A DNA stretch of 64,000 nucleotides from Monodelphis domestica (GCF_027887165.1 NC_077227.1:444957895-445021894), one strand, 5' to 3'; shown: positions 43,761 to 55,848, numbered from the stretch's first letter. Notes: generated from the sequence alone by a model not told the origin. Program-made: numbers and translations.

Positions 43761-45389
43761 AAGATCAAAGTTGTTCCCAGTTCCTAAGTTATGGAGTCTG
43801 GGGGCACAACAAGGCAAAAACATTCCCCAGGTTTTTAAGAAAAGGAAAAACCTTTTTGATTTCATGTTTTTCTATGAATGTAACCTCTCAGACAGCATGT
43901 GCCCTAATAACTACAAGTTAAAGAGAAAAAAGCTTGTCATTGACCATTTCCCATATCTCTATTGTACCTTTTAGCCATCTCAGGACCCCAATTCTCTCTT
44001 CACCTCCAAACATCTATTTTCTATTCCTAAAAGGTCTTATTTTCACAAAGCTCCTAAATCAATCCCCTTATCAAATGTTATCTCAATATTTCTACCTTCT
44101 CATCAGCATGTGCATTTTAAAAGAAGTAAGTTTAATCTCCTAAACCCCAAAGGAGAGTTCCTGTAATGGTGGAATTTTAGGTAGAGTGACAGTTAATGGA
44201 GAAGAGAGTTTGGGGGCTGAGAATATTGTCCACTTCCCCTCTAATCCCCAGTAAGTCTGTGTACAGAGACAGTCATCCTATGGTGTGTTAAGGACTCTAT
44301 CACCACAACCTATTCTTATATATCAAAACTAATGCTCTTAGACCAACAAATAGCCTTAGCCTAGTCTTGTGATTATTATCTTTGCTCCAAAGAAAGAAAC
44401 CTCAGTAAAGCTGCTTCTCTCTAAGCATTTACTCATTCAACACTTCCCCCAACCCCAGTCCTAGGTCCCAACAATCCATCCCTCACAGGATGCATTGGCT
44501 GACAAGTTTGTTGCCTGGCTCACTCTCCAAATATGCCGTGTGAGAGTTTTAAATGATCTTCATCTTCACACCTCTCCATTTGTTATCCCAAGATGAACAG
44601 TCAGGCTGGTTTTGCCAAAGCAGCATTTGTGACTTGCTGGGCCCCAGTTCAAAGAATAAATATGCTCCTTCTCTCATGTTGAGATACCTTCTGATTCAAG
44701 ATAAGAGAAAAGGATATTTGGGCACATCAGGGACTTCTGTTTCTATCTCTGTGGCCTTTCCAAAGCATCTTTACTTACCTATCCTGAACTATGCACAACC
44801 CCTCTCCTGCTGCATCTACACCATTCATTCTTTCATTCACTTTGTATTGTTCTTCCTGATCCCATCCAAGGGCTGTGCCAGGGGAAGGCATATGACCTTC
44901 CCTAGAGAGACACTGGTACTCTTCTCTGGAACAAAGGCTGAGGCTCCCTGAGCTGGGGAGTGGAAAAAGCCACAGGCATAAGATTTTCATCAGGAAGTGT
45001 CCAGAAGCATTGCACTGGTTTGCGGACCTGAAATTGGTTGCCTGGGATACAGGATGCTGAGACAAGGGGCTAGAGTTGCTATATGGATTTAAAAAAAAAA
45101 CCAAACAAACAAAAAACAAGATTCAGTATCAGGATCCTGTAAAGTTCAAAAAGCAAATGAAGAGATGTGGTCTAGGAGTCAGAGTGAATGCTTTATTACT
45201 AAATGCCCAAAGTTCAATCAATTTGTAGCACTGAATTTCTCGCAAGGACACTGGTATTTTTGTGCCTGGGTCTATGAAGCTGGTCTTGCCTTCTAGCTTC
45301 CTCTAAATTAGTTACACTGAAACAGCTCTCAATACCAGCAGCAATATAACTCCCTAAAGGAATGGCTGTCACTAAGTGGTGGTGACACA
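43761..45389. other. 1.6 kb unassigned non-coding DNA
   Basis: Frames up to 132 codons (44553-44951 plus, 44775-45119 minus) show no domain or motif. A small poly(A)/AAAC patch lies at 45091-45118. No repeat identified. Confidence 0.4.
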
Positions 45390-45720
45390 TTTATTCATTT
45401 AACAAACATTTATTTTGTTGTGTTATGTGCCAGACACTGAGTAATGACGACAAAAAAGAATCAGAAATAACCTTTTTCCTCAATAGGCTTAAAGTCTACT
45501 ATGGGAACTAAGTCATGTCCACTTTAACAGAAGAAAGAATATGATCAATATCATAAAAAGAGGTATGAATATGATAGTTTGGGGGCATAGTAGAGAACCA
45601 GATTAAACAAGGTTGGAATAGCCAAAGAAGCTTCATCTGAACTGCATCTCGAGGAAGAATATTTAGGATAGCGTATGAGGAAAAGTCCAGAGGAGAAGGA
45701 GAAATGATTTGGGTAATTGC
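45390..45720 (-). repeat. L2 3' part, antisense
   Basis: catttaacaaacatttattt, gtgttatgtgccagacactg and gccaaagaagcttcatctga. Confidence 0.75.
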
Positions 45721-45824
45721 ATCCCAAATCCCCTTAGGCTGTCTACACTGATAAAATCATAGGAATAATTCATCAGATCACTTAACTGGGTAGAAGGAAC
45801 CTAAAATGAGTTGAAGATTAAATT

Positions 45825-45960
45825 TTCTCAACCAATCAAGAAATATTTATTGCTCGCTTAATGTGTGCTATGGGAAAGAGACACAAAAGAAGGAAGATGT
45901 GATGCTTCATATAACTTGACAGTCTATACATGAAGCAACTAGTGAATGATAGTGAAAATA
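45825..45960 (-). repeat. L2 3'UTR, antisense
   Basis: caatcaagaaatatttattg followed by ctcgcttaatgtgtgcta. Confidence 0.7.
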
Positions 45961-45964
45961 GCAT

Positions 45965-46310
45965 CTGGGGCATTTGCTCCCACATATGGGCCTCCAGAAA
46001 ATCTACCTTAGGTCAGAGTATGTTTTAGGTCTGAATTTACTCAAAATCATAGTTCATAAGCCCCCACTAATGTGTTTACTTTTACTAGTCAGCCAGGGAA
46101 TACCTTTAGTTCAAAGCAGAGGCATTTAATGAAATGGCATAATAAGAAAAGTAGCAATAGAACATTTCCTCTTGAGGCATATTGTCCCACTAATACACAT
46201 AAAATTCATGGAAAATGAGCATATACAGGAATCACATGTGGGAATACACATGTAGGAAACACATATAGTCAGGGCACATAAGTAGAGGAGTATGCACACA
46301 GAAGTAATCC
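45965..46310 (-). mobile_element. Terminal-like repeat A of a fossil Ty3/gypsy-type element
   Basis: Homologous to 49975-50540 in the same orientation. Both share actcaaaatca, caagcccccac and ataagaaaagtagca-like strings in the same order. Placed beyond an integrase remnant, the pair looks like long terminal repeats or element ends. Broken and old; similarity is roughly 75 percent by eye. Confidence 0.5.
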
Positions 46311-46324
46311 AGGAAGGAAATGAG

Positions 46325-46400
46325 CATTGTGTGCCTACTATGTGGAGGCACTTTTCAAATAATATTTTACTTAATTCTCAGAGACTCTGGGAGGAAGGTA
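46325..46400 (-). repeat. MIR tail, antisense
   Basis: gtgcctactatgtggagg and tcagagactctgggaggaag. Confidence 0.6.
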
Positions 46401-46639
46401 TAAGAATGGCAAGGGAACCTGGATAGAATCCTGCATGCTTGATGGAAAGCAGCTTGGTGGCAGTTAAGACAGCAAAGGATTGTGGGTAAAGAACTGTGAG
46501 CTGAGGAAAATTCTGGACTGCCCCAGGTCTTCCAGCTCTGGAAGGGAAAGAGAGAGGATTTTTCCTGTGTGGCTGAGGGTGATCTGAAGCCACAAGAGGG
46601 AGAAGAGCCAGATTTTCCTGCCTATCTGTGAACCTGTTT

Positions 46640-46849
46640 CCATCAAGGAATTTTTTTTAAAAACCCTTACCTTCTGTCTTGGAGTCAATACTGTGTATTG
46701 GCTCCAAGGCAGAAGAGTGGTAAGGGCTAGGCAATGGGGGTCAAACAGCTGGGAAGTGTCTGAGGTCAGATTTGAATGTAGGACCTCCCGTCTCTAGGCC
46801 TGGCTCTCAATCCACTGAGCTACCCAGCTGCCCCCCATCAAGGAATTTT
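46640..46849 (-). mobile_element. tRNA-derived marsupial SINE, perfect target-site duplication
   Basis: The SINE 46655-46834 is antisense: acccttaccttctgtcttgg, gtaagggctaggcaatgggg and ccactgagctacccagctgc. Flanks ccatcaaggaatttt at 46640-46654 and 46835-46849 are identical over 15 bp, so this is among the younger insertions here. Confidence 0.95.
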
Positions 46850-47340
46850 CTACTACCTTTCCTCCACCTGCCTACAAGAACTCTTGACTCAGAAGAAGTT
46901 TGGTTTGGATTCTTTCATCTAAGCCAGCCTTCCTACTTCTTTCTGGGTCTCCCTTTGCCTTCTTTGAATTTGATTTGAACTTAGAGATTAGAGATAGTAG
47001 ATTGGAAATAAAGAATATTGACAGCTGGAAAGGAGGCAGAGTCCTTTGGGACTCAAACCTCTAGATTGGCTGCTGGGGGTTTTAGCTTGTCAGGGCATCC
47101 TTTTCCCTTTTCCCATCAATACCTTCCTTTCCCTTTTCCAAAATAATTCTTAGTTTAAGTCAGATCTGGGTTTGGTCCATCTTCATTAACAGAAAGGGGT
47201 TGAGTGATAAGGGACAGAATCCAAAGGGTAAATCCTGTCCCATCTGTGGCAAAACTAGACCTGGTCTGCCACCACCCTCCACAGAAGAGGGCTTGACTAC
47301 AATCCCTTTGCTCTGAAACCATTGATACTCCATTTCCTGA
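46850..47340. other. Unassigned non-coding DNA
   Basis: No repeat or coding landmark identified. Frames up to 91 codons lack motifs. Confidence 0.35.
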
Positions 47341-47344
47341 CTGA

Positions 47345-47685
47345 ATGTTTTCACTGACTGTTCCCCTTTCCTGGAATATTCTCCCTCCTTATCTCTATGT
47401 CTTAGCTTCTCTGGCTTTCTTCTGTCCTGTCCCACTTAAAATTCTCCCTACTTCCAAGCAATCTTTCCTGATCCTCCTTAGTGCTAGCACCTTCCCTCTT
47501 AATTATCCCTAATTTGTCCTGTCTCTCTCTTGTATATCCATACTTGTTTATGTGTTGTCTCCTCTATTAGAACATGAACTACTTGAGAGTGTAGAACCCT
47601 GATACCATGCTTCTTAGTATGCCCAGTGCTTACACAGTCTCTGGCACATAATAGGCACATAATAAATTCATGCTGACTGACTAAA
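47345..47685 (+). repeat. L2 3' end, sense
   Basis: cctggaatattctccctcct, ttaattatccctaatttgtc and ctctggcacataataggcac. Confidence 0.85.
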
Positions 47686-47749
47686 AGAAAGCTTGCCATA
47701 ATACATGAATAAAAGATAATAATTTGTAAATAATCACAAGACACATATC

Positions 47750-48450
47750 AGGATGTTTTATACACATAAAATTAGGAATGCAAATCTCATGCAATAAATG
47801 ACTCATAACATATATTTCTGAGTAGCAAAGAGTAATCAAATAAATGGCATTCAGAAGCACAGCGTACATACAACAGTGGGTGAAAACTTTGCTCTTTTCC
47901 AAACATCAGTAAGTCTGTAGTAAAGCTCGTATTGTAACTCCCAGTACCACTGTATTCATGCCTTAGAAATGCCATATATTAATTCCACTGAAATTTTGCT
48001 CACCATATCTCAGAGCCCCCAGCAAGTTCAGCAGCATGCAATTGAAAGGCCCAGGCTCTGGGTCACCTTGAGGCTGATAAGTTGTTCTAGACTTCACAAT
48101 TCCTGACAAGGTTTTTATGTCCTTAAGTAGTTTTCTTTCAAAATCTCTACCTTGATCAGAGTATATACTGGCAGGTAAGCCAGGTACAATCTTTGTCTCA
48201 CAACGATGTAGCAACCTGAAATTTTTTCCAGTTCCTCTTTGGATATGTTTATATAGTCCAGATAAAATCATCTTTTGCTACTAGGATTCCAGTGGCCTGC
48301 TGGTCTGTATACTATCTAAGTATGCAGCAAAAATAAGTCAAACTCTCCTTTGAACATATCATTCACATGCACATATTGCCATCTTGGGTCAGTAGAATTG
48401 GTTTTGCACCAGCTCTGGGCATTTCTTTTAATCCATGTCCAAGGTCATTA
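47750..48450 (-). mobile_element. Fossil Ty3/gypsy integrase region
   Basis: A minus-strand open piece (47963-48271) reads KIVPGLPASIYSDQGRDFER, then LSGIVKSRTTYQPQGDPEPG and FNCMLLNLLGALRYGEQNF. This is the integrase core pattern 'P..I.SDQG.DFES...K.L....GI.KS.TT.YHPQGD.Q.ER.NRTLL'. It carries a catalytic aspartate. Flanking short frames look like the neighbouring integrase parts (for example LMFGKE). The copy is broken, with several breaks, and probably very old, similar to the mammalian MamGyp remnants. I infer the family from the integrase type; I cannot exclude a GIN-like source. Confidence 0.75.
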
Positions 48451-49819
48451 TGTGGTTCGTTCATAGCAATAGAGTGAAATGAGTACTGCACAAAAGAAAT
48501 GACATCAAACCCAACTTCATAATTTCAAAGGAAGTTTAACTGACATAAATCAACTGTGATAACAAAAAGACCAAAAAAGATTTTTTAAAAACCCTTAGCC
48601 AGTCAATACTTGGCTTACTCGCCAAACAGAGAGATGGAAACCAAATACAACATCAATTTTAAAAATAATTTTAAAAAAAGAATGCTAGATGGTTGTGAAG
48701 AGAATCATTTCATAAAGCAGAAAGAAATAACAGAATGTAGAACCAGTTTAATTAAAGCTTGAGAAGAGATTCAACTAAGCAAAGTCAACCTGGGAGAATT
48801 TAAGAATGAAACTAGGATAAGTAAAAAAACCTGAAGAAATTCTTTAGACAGGGAGATGGTCTGTGGGAGAAGATCTACAAAGACTTTTGTAACAAACTTT
48901 TTACCCTCAAAGATATTAAAGCTTCTATGCCCAATGTCCAATGTCACCATCGCAGCAGTGCTTATAGATGTGGTAGAAATGGCACTAAACTCAACAATAT
49001 TGAGAAACCAGCCAAATTAGAGAAACAACAACAAAGTGTCTTCAGGATGTGACCCCAAACCAAATATAAAACCCAATGATGATCTTATTTCTGAGCACTG
49101 CTCCTAGTGGCTATTATTACAGTTCTTTAGATGCATGTCCTAGTTAGGATTCAAATGCTTCTTCCCAAGAGGGATAGGTGCCCTCCTCTGAGAATCTTCT
49201 TACTTTGGGGTAGTTAAATCCAAGCCCTGAGATTTGCAGTCCTATTAACAGCGTCACCAGCTCCTGATTCTACATGTGTTACTTACTCCAGGGAACTCAT
49301 TGTCCCCAGTGAGAAGTGACTCTCCACATTCACTCCAAAGCTTTTATGTTACCAGGAATTTTAGAATAGTCTTCTCATTCAGATGATTTACAGAAAATTA
49401 TGTGTTTATGAAGATTAGTAAGAATTTTACATCTCCTCAAAATACCTACCATACTTTGGTCCCCTTATTCAACATGATGACTCCTTAATTAGCAGTGTTC
49501 TATGTTACTCTAGCTACAATGCTGTAAACCAAGAGGTTTAACATTTACTTTTGCCTTTTATTTTAACAACAATAATTATTATGCTCCAATACATCTTAAC
49601 ACACACCAGTATGTAATTATTTTAAAGAAATCAATCTGATTCCTGTAAAATAGACACATACACACAAACATGCACACATGCACACATGTACATGCATATA
49701 CCTGTTGTCCAAAAACTCTGAATTTTTTTTCTTTCAAAGGATCCCAGCTGTTTAAGACATTCAAAATGGAAATCCTGAATGAGCATCCCCAGTAATAGCA
49801 ACATTGATCCAGAGGAGGA
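48451..49819. other. Unassigned, possibly internal remains of the gypsy fossil
   Basis: AT-rich with no clear coding signal. It lies between the integrase remnant and terminal-like repeat B, so it may be decayed internal sequence. A degenerate CA-rich patch lies at 49651-49703. Confidence 0.35.
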
Positions 49820-49965
49820 AGGGAGCTCAAAAGTCATCTATCTAACTCCCTTGTTATACCCATGGAAGTCATAGGGGTAATGATCATTAGAGGTGCGATT
49901 CAAACCCAGGTCTGCCAACACTGGAGTCAGTGATTTTTAATATTGTGCAACACTGCCTCCTATAT
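49820..49965 (-). repeat. CORE-SINE, MIR3-like, antisense
   Basis: ttcaaacccaggtctgccaa and caaaagtcatctatctaact in antisense order. Confidence 0.7.
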
Positions 49966-49974
49966 TTCATAGTT

Positions 49975-50540
49975 GGGGCATCCCCTCACATGTAGGCCCA
50001 TGGCTCCATCTTGACTCAAAATCAGAGCTCACAAGCCCCCACAAATGTATTTATTCTGCTAGTCATTCAGAGGATGAAATTGCATAGTAATAAAAGTAGC
50101 AGTAACACATTTCAGCTTTAAGCTGGCGCACTCTTTCCCATCCATTCATACAACATTAGTGGAAGAGAGAAAGTGCATAGAGTTTCCTGGGAGTCATCCA
50201 TGTAAGAAATATGTGTGGTCAAAGTAAACATATACACATACATGGAATTCATGTGGCACATCACATGCATGATGCTACAAGGTTGCCAGTATTTCTTGGT
50301 GAAATTATCAGTATGCTTTACTGGACTCAAACTTCATCAGGCTCTATGTCTACACTATTTCCTACTGGCCATGCTATTTCTACTCTTTGTATAGGACTGT
50401 TCTGGCTGCTGCCTCTTAAGGGACCTCAGATGAGGTTCTACCTCTTCCACACCCCCAGCTGGCACCTTGGCTGTGTCTGTTGGGGTACAATCATTAAGAA
50501 GCCTCTCCCTGCTAAGGACAACCAGAGAGCTCTTTAAGTA
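49975..50540 (-). mobile_element. Terminal-like repeat B of a fossil Ty3/gypsy-type element
   Basis: Partner of 45965-46310 and longer to the right. The order and orientation of shared blocks are preserved. Extra sequence to about 50540 could be internal or terminal. Broken and old. Confidence 0.5.
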
Positions 50541-50704
50541 TAATCAAAGTCAAGAGATTGACAAAAAAGTCTCAAATATTAGTTCCTGGCTTAGAAAGGT
50601 ACTATGCAGGACTTGAGTAGTCCAATGCAAAAGCAATTGGAAAATGGAGAGATTGGTGGGGTTTTAAATCACTAGGAAGGCTTCTTGGAAGGGACTTCAA
50701 ATAC

Positions 50705-50910
50705 ATTGCAGGGTCTTAGAGGCAGAAAGGATTTTAGAGAATAAAAAATTTGAGCACTTCACTTTGAAAAACTAAAAGGGAAAACAAATCCAAGAGAGCT
50801 TAAATGATTTATTCAAGGTCACACATGTAATTTCAGACCTGAGATTTGAAACCAGATCCTCTACTACCAAATCCGGTGTTCTTTTCCTTGTACTACCCTG
50901 CCTTTCTATT
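50705..50910 (-). repeat. CORE-SINE, MIR3-like, antisense
   Basis: gtcttagaggcagaaaggat, tttattcaaggtcacacatg and tgagatttgaaaccagatcc. Confidence 0.75.
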
Positions 50911-51084
50911 GTACCATCATTCCTTTGTAGAATGTCCAGAGGGTCCTTAGACTTCTTCTTTGTTACACAGAGTCCCCGCCTAATCATAGAATAGGTGCTG
51001 GGATAGAAATTTCAAAACAAGGAAGAACTTCAACTTTAAGTGTTAGATGGGCTAGAGCTAAGGTGGCCATTATTTATTATAGAT

Positions 51085-51190
51085 CATAGATAATAGCTAT
51101 AGGAGGTAATTTAGAGATTTTCTACTCTAATGCTCACATTTTATAGGTGAGGAGACTGGAGGCTCAAAGCTTTTGCAAATTACCATAAGT
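51085..51190 (-). repeat. CORE-SINE piece, antisense
   Basis: ttataggtgaggagactgga and surrounding MIR3-like sequence. Confidence 0.65.
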
Positions 51191-51224
51191 GAAGATGAAG
51201 GGAATAAGCATTTATATAGCATCT

Positions 51225-51350
51225 ACTTGTGTGACCTTGGACAAGTCACATATTCTGCCTGGGTGTTAGTTTTCGCTACTGTAAAATGAGGGGGTTGGAC
51301 TAGATGATATCTAAGGTCCCTTCCAGCTCTGAATCCTGTGATCTTATGAA
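51225..51350 (+). repeat. CORE-SINE, MIR3-like, sense
   Basis: tgtgaccttggacaagtcac, ctgtaaaatgagggggttgg and gtcccttccagctctgaatc. The L3-type tail is very clear. Confidence 0.85.
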
Positions 51351-52437
51351 AATAATGGTCCACTGAATCCAGTCTACCTATTAAGAGTTGAAATACTTCT
51401 TGGTTTTGATGTTTCCTACACAGCCCCTGTTCTATGACTTTCTCAATGTCAAAGACAAGGAGCTTCTGATCCTATAAAATTGATTGAAAATAGAATCACC
51501 TTCAAAGTGCTTTCTCTCCATCACTGCCATAAGGTCTCCCACAGAACGGAAGGCAGCATTTGGAGCCCCAGTGCAGGAAAAGAGAGTTGAAGGGCTGCAG
51601 CATTGGCAAATACGCAGAGAGCCCGCACTCCCGTTCCCCCTCTTCCCAGCACCGGAGGGCATTTTCACATGCCCTGCCCTTCTATCCAGCTGTGATGCAG
51701 GGGTTTACAGATAGCTTGAATTTGCCCTCTGGGCACTCGAACTCAGAAAAGGGTCACCAATGCTGGCTATGGCAATGGCTCACTTCCCTCTCTATTCTTA
51801 TCTCCCATAATGTGGAACCCTTTCTCCCAACACCCAAGTAATTAATGGAGCCATTTGAGGTTGTGGGGGAAGGGGAAAGGAAAGAAGAGATATTTCACAG
51901 TTTGAGTCTCCCTGCTTCAGTGGGATTTAGTCATCCTTAGAGGCTCTCCAAGCTTCAGCTGGTCTCATCAAAGACTGCTAGCACTTACTTCTTAGAAGGA
52001 AAAGACAGGCGGGACCATTTACCAGTTATATAACAGATTATGTAATGTTCAGGTACAAACCAATTTATTAATTTGTAATTTCATCAAAATGTAACTTGTG
52101 AGCAAAGGTCTTTATAAGGCTATTAATTCAATTACAAGATTCAGTGCTTGAATCTCTCTTTTTTATTTTCTTTTCATAAAAACGAGATTATCCTTTGTTG
52201 CTTGCAAATCCCTATCTACCCATTTTCAAAAGACACATGATGCTTCTGATTTTGAGTAATATGATATTTTTTCAGGGACCATCTTCCCCATCTTAATTTA
52301 CTATAAATGTGGGGGTGGGAGAGAAGGGAACTGTACTGGTCCAAAAGATATCTCGTGATCATTTGTAAGAATCAAATGAAACACAAAAATACTTCGAAAG
52401 TATATGGTCATACAAAATCGAAGGATGGATTAGACAG
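51351..52437. other. 1.1 kb repeat-free block with a candidate conserved element
   Basis: No repeat landmarks. The part 51960-52160 is AT-rich and dense in homeodomain-like cores (caatttattaatttgtaatt, ggctattaattcaattacaa). The upstream part 51520-51700 is GC-richer with several CpGs. Two overlapping plus frames (76 and 93 codons) lack recognisable domains. Confidence 0.35.
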
Positions 52438-52705
52438 ACAGCTAGAAGGTGGAATGGCTAGAATGCTGGATTTGGAGTCAAGAGGACCTGAGTTCAAATC
52501 CTGCCTCGGATTTTTTTTTTTTAGCTGTGTGGCAAGCCACTTAATATTCTCAGCCTCTACTTCCTTGTCTGAAAAATGGGAATGAAAATAGCATCTACCT
52601 CACAGGGTTTTTTGTGAGGAACAAATGAAGTAAAATTTTAAAGTGCTTTGCAAATCTTGAAACACTATTTAAATATTAGTTATTGTTATTATTGTTATTA
52701 GACAT
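52438..52705 (+). repeat. MIR-like CORE-SINE, sense, full length
   Basis: tttggagtcaagaggacctg, gttcaaatcctgcctcgg, ctgaaaaatgggaatgaaaa, tcacagggttttttgtgagg and gtgctttgcaaatcttgaaa, ending in TTA repeats. Confidence 0.85.
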
Positions 52706-52861
52706 ACCTGGTCCTCTAGAATAAATAATTAATATAACAAGGAGATAAAACTCAACTGAGAGTTGTCACTGAGGATAAGAGAGCCATGTGCCCCTAAAGG
52801 TATGGAAAATGTTTGGAACAATAGACAGAAAGGGTTAACCAAAGAGAAACATACATTCATG

Positions 52862-52982
52862 TTGTGGGGTCATATAGTAGAAGAGCACTTGCTTTTGGAG
52901 TTAGAGAAAATGGACTTGAATCCAAGCTACAGGGTGGGACTAAGTAGCTTCTAAGGCCTCTTTTCAGCTCTAAATCCAACTT
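52862..52982 (+). repeat. CORE-SINE, MIR3-like, sense, internally deleted
   Basis: gcttttggagttagagaaaa then directly the tail (cttctaaggcctcttttcag); the CORE is missing. Confidence 0.7.
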
Positions 52983-53389
52983 AAATATTGGAATCAGGAA
53001 AGACATTAGGTAAATGTTTACAATTTAAGTAAGCAGCATAGATCCTTTCCCCACTTGTTCTTCCCATCTCTCCAGTAGAAAGATGGGTTCTGCTCACCAG
53101 CCTGGTAGGAATTGACTGAAACTGAGCCACGGCTCTTCAGTGGCTCATATGGAAAGAGTTTGCAATCTCTTCATGTACTTTAAAAGTAGCTAGTTTGGCT
53201 ATCCCTTGCTATAATGAGTTAGCCAACCCAAATAACATTTGCATTTCAGCAGAGATTTTCAATACCTTAACCAACCCACAGACCCTAATGACCAGAATAT
53301 AGGCATGATAATAGGACCAGCAGTTGATCAGTTTCTTGGGATTTTATGCAGCCTCCAAATGCCACCACATAAGAAGCTCCTTACTCATT
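52983..53389. other. Non-coding, nothing recognised
   Basis: No landmark found. Confidence 0.35.
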
Positions 53390-53462
53390 TCATTCGTTCA
53401 TTTATTCTTTAATAGACATTTATTAAATACCTACAGGGTACAAGATATAGAGCTGAATAGGT
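53390..53462 (-). repeat. L2 3' tip, antisense
   Basis: ttaatagacatttattaaat followed by acctacagggtacaag. Confidence 0.7.
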
Positions 53463-53904
53463 CATCTATTTTCTTGAATCCTTCAGGGCAGGGAGATAGG
53501 ATCCTGGATGAGAGTATATACCCATAAGCTGAAGTTTCTGGAAAGATAGATGGCATCAGAGCTAGGGACCTGCCCATGTCTGCAAAAAAAGCTCCCAAAA
53601 TGACTGGTCCTTGCCCTTGCTGGGGGGTTCTTGCCAAAAAAACCTCCCTGCCAAGTGGGCAGCCTCACCTCAGTTGTCCAGGTGCTTAGCAGGGATTTCT
53701 GTGCTTGGGTTCAGCAGGGCCAGAAGTAAGACACAGTCATGCTTGGGGATGATTGCAGAGGTCAGAGCCCTCTGTGTGTGCAATATTGAACAATTCCATC
53801 ATCCCTAGCTTCAAAGTGAATTTAGCCTGATGCAGCAAGATACTGGCAGAGGGAGGATGCTACATGGGGACAAAAGTGCTTAATAGACTCTGGATTGGCT
53901 TTAG

Positions 53905-53909
<5 letters not shown>
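53463..53909. other. Non-coding, nothing recognised
   Basis: Short frames on both strands, no motif or repeat identified. Confidence 0.35.

Positions 53910-53910
<1 letters not shown>

Positions 53911-53959
<49 letters not shown>
53911..53959. repeat. (AC)24 microsatellite
   Basis: Uninterrupted AC dinucleotides over about 49 bp. Confidence 0.97.
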
Positions 53960-54309
53960 ATCACAACAGCTGACATCTGGCAAAGGTCAGGCAGATAAGG
54001 GGGTCTGAGGCACTAAAACAGGTAGGCTGCTGAGATTTCATCTCCATTTCCAAGGTGAAGAGCATCATGTAAGGTAGGGGTTTGGCTGGATTTTTCTCTG
54101 GATTCATTGTTCTTTCTGTGCATAGACTATCTGGTCTTCTCTCCCCACCTCCCACCCCTCTTTTACCATGGGCAGTCAAGCTGATTCACTTCTTTATGCC
54201 ATAATGGTACTCATGACTTGCTTCTCTCTTCAACTCTGCCAAGAGTAGGGGACAAAAGAGGGTCAGGAATCTCAGAAAACACCAAGAAAAACCCTAGCTG
54301 AAAAATTCA
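53960..54309. other. Non-coding, nothing recognised
   Basis: No repeat or coding signal identified. Confidence 0.35.
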
Positions 54310-54665
54310 TCTCTTAGATAGAAGAGATCTTTGAGGCCATTAAATCCAATCCTTTAGTTATACAGATGAGGAAACAATGACCTGGAACAATTAAGTGACT
54401 TGTTCATGGTCCCACAGCTAAAAAGTAACTGAAGCAGGATTTGGCCCTAGTAATCCCGCCTCCAAGTTCAACACTCTAGCCACATTACCATTCTTCCTGG
54501 GTAGTTCAAGAATTATCACCTACCCCTGTTTTACAGATGAGGAAATTGAGACCCAAAATCGTTTAGTGGCTTGACTAGATTCATTGAGCTAGTAAGTATA
54601 TAAAGTAGGATTTGAATCTAGGTCTTTCTGATTCTAAGCCTATTTTTCTATCTATGAAACAACAG
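54310..54665 (-). repeat. Two adjacent CORE-SINEs, antisense
   Basis: First copy 54310-54495 (acagatgaggaaacaatgac, gtgacttgttcatggtccca). Second copy 54500-54665 (acagatgaggaaattgagac, tttgaatctaggtctttctg). Confidence 0.8.
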
Positions 54666-55445
54666 CATATCTTATAGCAAAGGTATGAAAAAAAATGGAT
54701 TGCCTGCAAAGCCCTGAATCAAACAGCCTAAGGACTTTTCTATGGCTGAGTAACTAGTTGTCTGTCACTGCTACCTAGGATACAGAAGCACATTTTCTTC
54801 CAGAGACCACATTCCTGAGATTATGGCTTGTCTTCTTTCATTCTACCTGTAGGACCTTTACCCACCACATTCACTACAAAACAGCAAACCTGACTGGGTG
54901 TTTGTAAAATACAAATGAAAACTCTCAGAATATAGACTTGACAGATACAAAGTGGTTACAGAGACTCATTCATCCAAATTTGATTGATTTGACATAGTTA
55001 GAAGCCTTATCCTATCTACTCTGGTCTGATCCCCTGGGTCATTCTGTCTTTCCTTGCTCACTCTCACCCCCTAGACAAGTTTGGTCACCCTCAACTGCTA
55101 AAAGAAGCAAGTTTCAAGACTGAGGTCTACCTCTTGGTACCAGATTGGAACTGTTCTTGTAACCCCTGACTCAGGAGCATCTCTAAACCCCTGCAACAAA
55201 ATTGCCTGTAACCCTGACTTACTTCGCGTATAACACAGGACGCAAGACCATTCTCTGAATCCATCATTCAGCCTCAGTTCCCACTTGCAAACTCTGTCCA
55301 TTTGGATTATAAATTCTGGTTGAGTCTTAATTTCTAACTCTATCAATCATTCATTGGGCCATCCCTACCAATGACCTCCAGCTTGCCTAAGAGTTTTCCT
55401 CATGTCCTAAGGAATAAATTATCACAATAAAAATGATAAATTGTC
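54666..55445. other. Non-coding, nothing recognised
   Basis: An 82-codon minus frame (55098-55346) has no motif. Repeat status unclear. Confidence 0.35.
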
Positions 55446-55449
55446 TCTG

Positions 55450-55690
55450 GCATAGCAGTGTAGAATAATGGTTGGGACCTGGACTGGGAATCAGGAAGAT
55501 CAGATTCAAATCTTGCTTCAGAATCTTACTAGTTGTGTGTGACCATAGGCATGCCATATGTCTCTGAGCCTCAGTTTTTCTAAAATGAAAAATGGGGATA
55601 ATCCTTTCTCAGTATCTACCTCAGGGGGTAATTTTGAGGCTCAGAGAGGCCAGTCTGCCTTTAAGTGTTATGCAAATGCAATGTTTATGC
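55450..55690 (+). repeat. MIR-like CORE-SINE, sense
   Basis: gtagaataatggttgggacc, ctgagcctcagtttttctaa and aaatggggataatcctttct. Confidence 0.8.
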
Positions 55691-55699
55691 AAACTTTTT

Positions 55700-55848
55700 G
55701 ATGGTTTCCACTGAGGAAACACACCCTTAACAGTATAGATAGGCAACTATTAGAGCATTTTCTATGGCACTGAGGAATTATATGATTTACCTAAGGTCAC
55801 ACAGCCAGACTATATCAGAAGGGGGAAAACCTGGACCTAGCTATTATG
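55700..55848 (-). repeat. MIR piece, antisense
   Basis: tgatttacctaaggtcacac and agccagactatatcagaag. It forms a tail-to-tail pair with the preceding sense copy. Confidence 0.7.

Noticed and set aside
44553-45119. Overlapping frames of 132 (plus) and 114 (minus) codons
   Set aside because: They overlap on opposite strands, lack motifs, and lengths near 100-130 codons are expected by chance in 64 kb.
53911-53959. Short regular array considered as a CRISPR-like or minisatellite array
   Set aside because: It is a plain (AC)n dinucleotide repeat; no repeat-spacer structure exists anywhere in the window.
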